DNA of 64,000 nucleotides from Metabacillus dongyingensis (GTDB taxonomy: Bacteria > Bacillota > Bacilli > Bacillales > Bacillaceae), in the NCBI RefSeq assembly GCF_019933155.2, contig NZ_CP082944.1:1118001-1182000 (forward strand), in the 5' to 3' direction. Made by a program: the position numbers and the translations under genes. The notes beneath the pieces are model-generated. The model was not told where the DNA came from. It saw nothing but the letters and a program-made list of their open reading frames with translations, and did not search any database. Positions 58,898 to 64,000 of the stretch are shown piece after piece (the first letter of the stretch is position 1; every line of letters starts with the position of its first letter).

Positions 58898-59629
58898 ATG
58901 GGAATTACAAAGCGGTTTTTTCAGCTGGAATCAGAATGGAACGTCATCCATTACCCTTATAAACCAAATGGATTCGCGGTCTTTATCTTAGGCGACAAAA
59001 CGCATTTTGTGGATGGAGAAACGAGCTTTTGGCTGCAGCATTACGGCAGAAATCAGCTCCTTTCAATCTTGCTTGACGCAGGCTATACAGTTTTCACATC
59101 TAATCTTTACGGTGCGAATTGGGGCAGTCCAAAAGCGCTGAATCTTACAATGAAGATTTATCATATAGTCATGAAAAAAGAAATTTTAAATGAGCGGGTT
59201 CATATTCTTTGTGAAGGAATGGGAGCTCTGATAGCAAAAGAATTTATGAAGCTTTCAAACGAAAAAATTCGTTCTGTCGCAATGTTTAATCCATGTTTAA
59301 ATCTGCAAGCCCACCTTGAAAAAGAAAGAGAGAATATGTTTTTTTATAAGAGACTGACGAAAGAAATAGCTAATGCATATGAGATAGACTCAAAAAAGAT
59401 TAAAGACTGCAGTTTTGAATCAAGCTTCGACTGCTCAAACCTCCCCGTTCATATATGGCAGAGAATGAACAGCATCACATACCCTTATCATGATCACAGC
59501 AAAATTTATGAAGACTTCAGAAGCAAGCAGGGCTCCCCGATCGACTTGACCTTTCACCTGGCTGATAACCAATACAGGCTAAATCATTCCGTAGTGAAAT
59601 TTTTCAAAGAGAATGAAAAAAAATTATAA
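58898..59629 (+). CDS. yjaU: Alpha/beta-hydrolase-like protein, YjaU type
   Basis: A 243-residue protein with a degenerate hydrolase fold. The elbow reads CEGMGA, so the usual Ser of GxSxG is replaced by Met and catalysis by the normal triad is doubtful. DNQYRLNHSVVKFF at the end could hold a remnant His. ATG at 58898 follows AAAGGTGGTG. Synteny (yjzD-yjaU-yjaV-med) supports the name. Likely a non-enzymatic or altered hydrolase; role unknown. Confidence 0.75.
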   Translation: MGITKRFFQLESEWNVIHYPYKPNGFAVFILGDKTHFVDGETSFWLQHYGRNQLLSILLDAGYTVFTSNLYGANWGSPKALNLTMKIYHIVMKKEILNERVHILCEGMGALIAKEFMKLSNEKIRSVAMFNPCLNLQAHLEKERENMFFYKRLTKEIANAYEIDSKKIKDCSFESSFDCSNLPVHIWQRMNSITYPYHDHSKIYEDFRSKQGSPIDLTFHLADNQYRLNHSVVKFFKENEKKL

Positions 59630-59631
59630 AC

Positions 59632-59666
59632 GAATCGTTCCTGATGATACTGGGGACGATTCTTTT
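59632..59666 (+). terminator. Terminator after yjaU
   Basis: GAATCGT with ACGATTC and inner CC/GG pairs, then TTTT. Confidence 0.75.
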
Positions 59667-59721
59667 GTGCTGAAATGCTGCATACGATACTATAACGCTT
59701 TCTAAAAGGAGGAAAGGAATT

Positions 59722-60573
59722 ATGCGAAAAGCATTAATTGCAGGATTCGGACAATTTGTAGGTTTTGCTCTATGCAGCCGTCTGCTCGAAGAGGGCATCG
59801 GGGTTGATGGATATATGAATAAGTATCAAGATGATCAAGAACAAAAAATAGCCGAAGAAAAAATGATGCTGATTGGCAGAAACGCTTTGTTTGAAAATAT
59901 ATCCTCAATCACAGAAGCGAAAGAAAATGATGTCATATTTTATTGCATTCAGGATCCAACAGATCAGGAGAATAGACTCGATTTGAATTTATTAAGGGAT
60001 TGTGCTGATCTTTCTATTAAACAAAAAATCCCATTTATTCTCATATCATCTGCTGAAGTATTCGGCGAGATGCAAAAGGAGATTGAAAAGGACACAGTTC
60101 CCGTTCCTTCAACCGAAAATGGGAAGGCACATCTGAAGCAGGAGTCAGAAATCAGAGAGCTCTTTGGAGAATCGGAGCAATTTAAGATTGTCAGGATTCC
60201 TGGACTTTATGGACCATGGCAGCCGCAGTCAAGCTTTATTCACCAGTCCATCATTTCAGAGTTAACGGGAAAAAAATCAGCAGCTGATGCAAACGAAGAA
60301 AAAAGAGATATTCTTTACATCGATGATGCTGTCAGAACTCTATTGGATATTGCAGCCACATCTCCTTTTAAGGAACCAGTTGTTCACCTCTCATCCATGA
60401 AAGAGGGCCAGTGGAGTGAAATAGTTGAATTATTTTCTGAAAAGGCCGAGAGAAACCCTTCTTATAAGTTATCGAAGGATATCATCCACCCAGTTAAAAA
60501 TAGTGTTTCATTAGAAAGAGGAATACAGATACAAACAGAATGGGTCAAGCAAAACCTGTATATTTACCAATAA
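59722..60573 (+). CDS. yjaV: NAD(P)-dependent epimerase/dehydratase-like protein, YjaV type
   Basis: A 283-residue Rossmann-fold protein. ALIAGFGQFVGFALCSRLL is a GxGxxxG dinucleotide site, ISSAEVFGE and IPGLYGPWQPQSSFIHQ are extended-SDR-like blocks, and DILYIDDAVRTLLDIA resembles the epimerase C-terminal region. The Tyr-x3-Lys pair is not clear, so activity is uncertain. Starts after AAAGGAGG. Position before med matches B. subtilis yjaV. Confidence 0.8.
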   Translation: MRKALIAGFGQFVGFALCSRLLEEGIGVDGYMNKYQDDQEQKIAEEKMMLIGRNALFENISSITEAKENDVIFYCIQDPTDQENRLDLNLLRDCADLSIKQKIPFILISSAEVFGEMQKEIEKDTVPVPSTENGKAHLKQESEIRELFGESEQFKIVRIPGLYGPWQPQSSFIHQSIISELTGKKSAADANEEKRDILYIDDAVRTLLDIAATSPFKEPVVHLSSMKEGQWSEIVELFSEKAERNPSYKLSKDIIHPVKNSVSLERGIQIQTEWVKQNLYIYQ

Positions 60574-60630
60574 TTTTAGATAAAATTCAAGTTTTAATCG
60601 TTATTGGGAAATATATCCTTGTGCGATGAA

Positions 60631-60659
60631 TTGATTACAGTCTAAAATATAGGTGTAAT
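60631..60659 (+). promoter_or_regulatory. med-comZ promoter
   Basis: TTGATT (60631-60636), 17-bp spacer, TGTAAT (60654-60659), start near 60666. Confidence 0.6.
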
Positions 60660-60693
60660 CATGACTTGCACAAGCCAAAAGGAGTTGCTTGTA

Positions 60694-61644
60694 ATGCTGA
60701 AGAAAAGTATTCTTTTTGCCATATGCCTTTTTTTTCTGACAGGATGCGGACAACCAAGGCAGAATGAACTTGAGAAAGTGGGCTTGCTTGTCCCGGATAC
60801 AATCAGCGATCAAGTATGGGGCACGAAGGGATACAAAGGATTATTAAAAATACAATCACGTTACGGTATTGAAGTTTTTTATAAAGAAGGGATGAATAAC
60901 CAAGAAGTAGTTAGAGAAGCGGTAAAAGAGTTTTCGGGAAAAGGCGTCAATCTCATTTTCGGTCATGGCAGTGAATATGAAACTTTTTTTGCAGAATTGA
61001 ATGAAGAATATGATGATATTCATTTTGTCTTTTTCAATGGAGAGGCAAAGGGAGATAATATGACAAGCCTTAATTTTGACTCAAATGCTATGGGTTTTTT
61101 CGGGGGGATGATTGCCGGTGAAATGACAAAGACAAATAAAGTCGGTATACTGGCAGCTTATGAATGGCAGCCTGAAATTGATGGTTTTTATGAGGGTGCG
61201 AACTATCAGAATCCTGATGTTCAGGTTGAAATCCAGTATGTGCAAAGCTGGGATGATGTAAAAAGCGCCCTTAATCATACAGATGAAATGCTTGCAGAAG
61301 GCATAGATGTTGTATATCCTGCAGGCGATGGGTATAATGTACCTGTCATTGAGCGGATAAAAGAGAAAGGTTTGTATGCAATTGGTTTTGTTTCCGACCA
61401 GTCAGATCTTGGCGAAGCAACTGTCCTTACAAGTACGATCCAGCATGTAGACCTTTTATATGAGCTTGTTGCTGAAAAATATTTGAATGGTGAGCTTGAA
61501 AGCGGAAATTTGTATTTTGATTTTCAGGATGATGTCATTGAACTCGGCAAGTACAGTCCAAATGTGGACAAGTCCTTTCAAAATAAAATCCAAGAGCATA
61601 TAGAAATATACAGGCAGACAGATAAGCTGCCTAATCAATTTTAA
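60694..61644 (+). CDS. med: Med, BMP-family lipoprotein, positive regulator of competence
   Basis: A 316-residue lipoprotein (lipobox LTGCG, Cys about 17) of the basic-membrane-protein family: KVGLLVPDTISDQVWGTKGY, FFGGMIAGEM and GFVSDQSDLGEATVLTS. B. subtilis Med has 317 residues and raises comK expression. ATG at 60694 follows AAAGGAG; the frame to 60661 is not needed. Fifteen bases before comZ, the same pair as in B. subtilis. Ligand unknown; BMP relatives bind nucleosides. Confidence 0.9.
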   Translation: MLKKSILFAICLFFLTGCGQPRQNELEKVGLLVPDTISDQVWGTKGYKGLLKIQSRYGIEVFYKEGMNNQEVVREAVKEFSGKGVNLIFGHGSEYETFFAELNEEYDDIHFVFFNGEAKGDNMTSLNFDSNAMGFFGGMIAGEMTKTNKVGILAAYEWQPEIDGFYEGANYQNPDVQVEIQYVQSWDDVKSALNHTDEMLAEGIDVVYPAGDGYNVPVIERIKEKGLYAIGFVSDQSDLGEATVLTSTIQHVDLLYELVAEKYLNGELESGNLYFDFQDDVIELGKYSPNVDKSFQNKIQEHIEIYRQTDKLPNQF

Positions 61645-61659
61645 AAAAGGAGAATACAT

Positions 61660-61845
61660 ATGAACAACGAACCTAAAACATTAGAATTTATGCAAATCGC
61701 CATGAAATATCTTCCGGAAGCCAAAGCAAAGCTTGATGAAGCAGGCATAGAAATTACGGCTGACCATCTTCAGCCGATGATGGAACTGCTCACAAAAGTT
61801 ATGAATGATGCTTACGAATTAGGAAAAAATGAAGCAGGCAAATAA
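61660..61845 (+). CDS. comZ: ComZ, negative regulator of comG
   Basis: A 61-residue acidic helical protein, NNEPKTLEFMQIAMKYLPEA then a leucine-rich helix LQPMMELLTKVMNDAYEL. B. subtilis ComZ (63 residues, leucine-zipper-like) represses the late competence operon comG. Same operon as med. Start has AAAGGAG. Confidence 0.9.
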   Translation: MNNEPKTLEFMQIAMKYLPEAKAKLDEAGIEITADHLQPMMELLTKVMNDAYELGKNEAGK

Positions 61846-61851
61846 TGAATG

Positions 61852-61878
61852 AACCGCAGCAGAACATGCTGCGGTTTT
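61852..61878 (+). terminator. Terminator of med-comZ
   Basis: AACCGCAGC/GCTGCGGTT stem with TTTT after it. Confidence 0.85.
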
Positions 61879-61886
61879 AATATGTA

Positions 61887-61912
61887 ATAAAACCGGATAT
61901 GCTATCCGGTTT
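61887..61912 (-). terminator. Terminator of the rsgA paralogue
   Basis: AAACCGGATA/TATCCGGTTT perfect stem; minus-strand T run TTTTATTA. Confidence 0.82.
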
Positions 61913-61918
61913 CATAGA

Positions 61919-62926
61919 TTATTTCTTATTTGCTTTTTTTCGCTCTTTTTTCTCTATATAGGCGAGTTCTCTTTGCAGCTTGCGATAGCTTTGAAGTCTG
62001 GAGGCAGTTAAATTCCCTTCCTCTATTGCCTGGTTAATGGCGCATTTAGGTTCGTTCTGATGGCCGCAGTCTCTGAAGTAACAGGCTGAAGCAAGTGACT
62101 CAATGTCTTCAAAGCTATGCTGAAGTGATTCTGAATCCCAAAGCTGCAATTCTCTCATACCAGGTGTGTCGATCAGAAGTCCTTTTTTTGGAACGGCTAT
62201 TAATTCGCGGTACGTTGTTGTATGCCGGCCGCGGCTATCGTCTGCCCTCACTTCTCCGGTCTGCTGCCTTTCTGTTCCTATTAAGGCATTTATCAATGTT
62301 GATTTACCTGCACCTGACGAACCAACAAAAGCAGAGGTGGAACCTTCGGTAAGATAAGTTGAAAGCTGTTCAATACCGCTTCTTTCAAGCGCGCTTACCG
62401 GATGTACCGGGACTCCGAACGCTATACTTTCCGCAGAACTGACAAGTTCGTTAAGTTTACTGCAAAGATCTGATTTAGTTAATAAGATAACAGGGTTTGC
62501 CCCGCTTTCCCACGCCATGACGAGGTAACGCTCAAGTCTTCTTAGGTTAAAATCATGATTCAAAGCCATAACAATGAAGAGATTATTAATATTTGAGGCT
62601 ATTAATTGCTCCCTCCCGCTTGTTCCTGCAGCTTTTCTCGATAGCTTGCTGAATCTTGGCAGCACGTGATGTATCGTAGCCTTCATTTCTTCTCTCATTG
62701 ATAGGGCTACCCAATCCCCGACTGCCGGATAATCCTCCTCCGAATAAACTTCAAACCGGAACTTACCGGATAAAGACGCTAAAACCTCACCATGAGCAGT
62801 CATTACTCGATATAAGTGTTTGTGTTCTAATGAGATCCGCCCGAATATAAGCGGCTGATAAGAAACACTTATTTCCTCAAAATAATCGTTCCAGCCCAAA
62901 TGCTGTTTGCCATTGAATAAATTCAT
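61919..62926 (-). CDS. RsgA-type ribosome-associated GTPase (paralogue)
   Basis: A 335-residue circularly permuted GTPase. N-terminal OB fold (about 40-95), then permuted G motifs: LTKSDL (G4), VSALE (G5-like), GSSGAGKSTLINAL (G1), T in GRHTTTYR (G2) and DTPGMRE (G3), followed by a zinc-knuckle CYFRDCGHQNEPKCAI. RsgA matures the 30S subunit. This copy is not in the prpC-prkC-rsgA cluster and stands between comZ and fabH, so it is probably a second paralogue. ATG 62926 follows AGGAGGA; a leader-peptide attenuator precedes it. Confidence 0.9.
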   Translation of the reverse strand: MNLFNGKQHLGWNDYFEEISVSYQPLIFGRISLEHKHLYRVMTAHGEVLASLSGKFRFEVYSEEDYPAVGDWVALSMREEMKATIHHVLPRFSKLSRKAAGTSGREQLIASNINNLFIVMALNHDFNLRRLERYLVMAWESGANPVILLTKSDLCSKLNELVSSAESIAFGVPVHPVSALERSGIEQLSTYLTEGSTSAFVGSSGAGKSTLINALIGTERQQTGEVRADDSRGRHTTTYRELIAVPKKGLLIDTPGMRELQLWDSESLQHSFEDIESLASACYFRDCGHQNEPKCAINQAIEEGNLTASRLQSYRKLQRELAYIEKKERKKANKK

Positions 62927-62956
62927 ATTGTTCCTCCTGAACTGTTTTTGAATATG

Positions 62957-63052
62957 AAAAAAAACCATGAGCAGACACAGCCCATAGTTCCTTGATCAAT
63001 CAATTCAGGTAGAAAATGATCATCATTCCGGAAGATGAACAGCGGGCTGTGT
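62957..63052 (-). promoter_or_regulatory. Transcription attenuator upstream of the rsgA paralogue
   Basis: On the minus strand CTATGGGC (62987-62980) pairs with GCTCATGG (62972-62965, two G-U) and is followed by eight T residues (62964-62957): a terminator ahead of the gene. A competing pair forms between ACACAGCCC (63052-63044) and GGGCTGTGT (62983-62975), nine perfect pairs that would break the terminator. The first arm lies inside a 22-codon leader frame, the layout of ribosome-mediated attenuators. Confidence 0.7.
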
Positions 63053-63091
63053 ATATGAAATTAACGGCATCAGTACAATTAACATTTTCAT
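63023..63091 (-). CDS. Predicted 22-residue leader peptide of the rsgA attenuator
   Basis: ATG at 63091 after GAGGG encodes MKMLIVLMPLISYTQPAVHL and ends PE before TGA. It overlaps the antiterminator arm ACACAGCCC (codons for Tyr-Thr-Gln-Pro). No homologue known to me; support comes from ribosome site, position and RNA structure. Confidence 0.55.
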   Translation of the reverse strand: MKMLIVLMPLISYTQPAVHLPE

Positions 63092-63158
63092 AAAACATCC
63101 CTCGCTCTCTCTTGGATAATAATTCCATAATATGAAAATAATTCGGGTTTGTAAACGT

Positions 63159-63416
63159 TTATTTTAATTTTTGTTTGAAATAGTCCAAAATAGGAGAAAA
63201 TTCCTTTATCACTGGCTTTAATTCTTTTAAAGAGTCCATAATATCATCAATTTGCATAAAAATCTGAAAAAAATCAGTCCCTGACTGAGGTTCCTGCTCA
63301 TCTAGAGCGGGGCTTTCTTCAGCTTCCTCCTGTTTTATGCTCCGCTCTCTTTTTTCTCCAAACATAAAGGATGAAAAGAAATCTCCTGACTCTTCAGATC
63401 GTCTTTTTTCGCTCAA
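63159..63416 (-). CDS. Small acidic protein, YjzB position, unknown function
   Basis: About 85 residues, hydrophilic and Glu-rich, with KRRSEESGDFFSSFMFGEKR near the start and an amphipathic C-terminal helix (FFQIFMQIDDIMDSLKELKP, then DYFKQKLK). TTG at 63416 is eight bases after GAGG; GTG codons at 63419 and 63425 are alternatives. B. subtilis has the unrelated-looking small gene yjzB in the same interval; homology is not established. The FxxF-rich ends suggest a coat- or membrane-surface protein, but that is a guess. Confidence 0.65.
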   Translation of the reverse strand: MSEKRRSEESGDFFSSFMFGEKRERSIKQEEAEESPALDEQEPQSGTDFFQIFMQIDDIMDSLKELKPVIKEFSPILDYFKQKLK

Positions 63417-63499
63417 CACAAACACCTCGCTTATTCTTCCTTATTCATACTGTATGTTTTGTTTAATAACTTGTACGGGGCATGTGCACAGATTTTTGA

Positions 63500-63545
63500 T
63501 TGAAATTTTAAAATAGATAGGATAAAATTAGTACCAGGTAATAAT
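63500..63545 (+). promoter_or_regulatory. fabH promoter with FapR operator
   Basis: TTGAAA (63500-63505), 17-bp spacer, TAAAAT (63523-63528), start near 63535. ATTAGTACCAGGTAATAAT (63527-63545) is a near-perfect FapR palindrome overlapping the -10 and start site, so malonyl-CoA-responsive repression is expected. Confidence 0.88.
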
Positions 63546-63582
63546 AATTGATTCTAAATACAAGATTAAAGGAGCTGCGTAT

Positions 63583-64000
63583 ATGAGTGCAGGGATAATT
63601 GGAATCGGACGGTATAATCCAGAACGCGTTGTAACAAATGCGGATTTGGAGAAAATAATGGATACGTCGGATGAATGGATACGCACACGGACTGGTATTG
63701 AAGAGCGAAGACTTGCAAATGATGAAACAGATACTTCTGATATGGCCTATTATGCCGCAAAAAAAGCAATTGAGAATGCGGGAATAACAGCTGAAGATAT
63801 AGATATGATCTTGGTGGCTACTGTCACACCTGATCAGGCCTTCCCATCTGTAGCGTGTATGCTTCAAGAAAAATTGGGAGCAAAAAAAGTGGCTGCGATG
63901 GATTTGAGCGCAGCATGCGCGGGCTTTATGTATGGATTAATTACGGCCCAGCAATTTATTGAAACAGGTGCTTATCAAAATGTTCTTGTAGTAGGAGTAG
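63583..64000 (+). CDS. fabH: Beta-ketoacyl-ACP synthase III, N-terminal part
   Basis: The first 139 residues of FabH are visible; the gene runs off the right edge. It begins the fatty-acid cycle by condensing acyl-CoA with malonyl-[16 protein letters not shown] and the active-site Cys112 in [13 protein letters not shown] are diagnostic; the catalytic His and Asn lie outside. ATG follows AAAGGAG. Synteny (after comZ) points to the fabHA-fabF operon of B. subtilis. Confidence 0.95.
   Translation, partial: MSAGIIGIGRYNPERVVTNADLEKIMDTSDEWIRTRTGIEERRLANDETDTSDMAYYAAKKAIENAGITAEDIDMILVATVTPDQAFPSVACMLQEKLGAKKVAAMDLSAACAGFMYGLITAQQFIETGAYQNVLVVGV

Overview
The window reads as chromosome of a low-GC Gram-positive endospore former of the Bacillaceae, close to Bacillus/Metabacillus. 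Evidence: strong AGGAGG ribosome sites, frequent TTG/GTG starts, SAM-I (S-box) riboswitches, matches to Bacillus-type regulator sites (TnrA, CcpA, AhrC, FapR, SigB), and long stretches with B. subtilis gene order (yisL..yisN-asnO; yitJ-yitK-yitL..yitS-yitT-ipi..yitU-yitV-yitW-argCJBD-carAB-argF-yjzC-yjzD-yjaU-yjaV-med-comZ..fabH). I saw no tRNA, rRNA, prophage, insertion sequence or CRISPR.

Layout. 1-4025: end of an ornithine aminotransferase gene, yisL, yisN and the sporulation-type asparagine synthetase asnO. 4135-5442: an unusual noncoding tandem array, 24 full units of exactly 52 bp. 5611-6656: promoter, SAM riboswitch and a methionine-binding lipoprotein without its permease and ATPase. 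6751-12475: ammonium transporter with a TnrA site near -49, MATE exporter, AraC-type regulator, 2Fe-2S ferredoxin and amino-acid permease. 12720-21421: maltodextrin locus; an intracellular neopullulanase is divergent from mdxEFG, a membrane-anchored alpha-amylase and a LacI-type regulator, with operator-like palindromes over both divergent promoters. 21737-32543: penicillin-acylase-like enzyme, nucleoside hydrolase, a giant TPR protein with an embedded C39-like cysteine-protease fold, a frameshifted kinase remnant, ppaC, small membrane proteins and a SigB-type short-chain dehydrogenase.

32682-38154: cobalamin-dependent methionine synthase and the bifunctional YitJ protein behind a second SAM riboswitch; together they make methionine from homocysteine and methyl-THF. 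38340-48413: the yitK-yitW segment, interrupted by a BMP lipoprotein/chemoreceptor pair that lies between two inverted copies of a dispersed 100-bp repeat. 48592-58054: the complete argCJBD-carAB-argF operon from glutamate to citrulline, with tandem ARG boxes in its promoter and another before carA. 58260-64000: yjzC, yjzD, yjaU, yjaV, med, comZ, an RsgA GTPase paralogue with a leader-peptide/terminator attenuator, and the start of fabH under a FapR operator.

Most of the window is conserved housekeeping DNA. The least explained elements are the phased 52-bp array, the TPR-C39 protein, the rsgA attenuator, the BMP-MCP pair, the structured intercistronic RNAs of the maltodextrin operon, and several small proteins.
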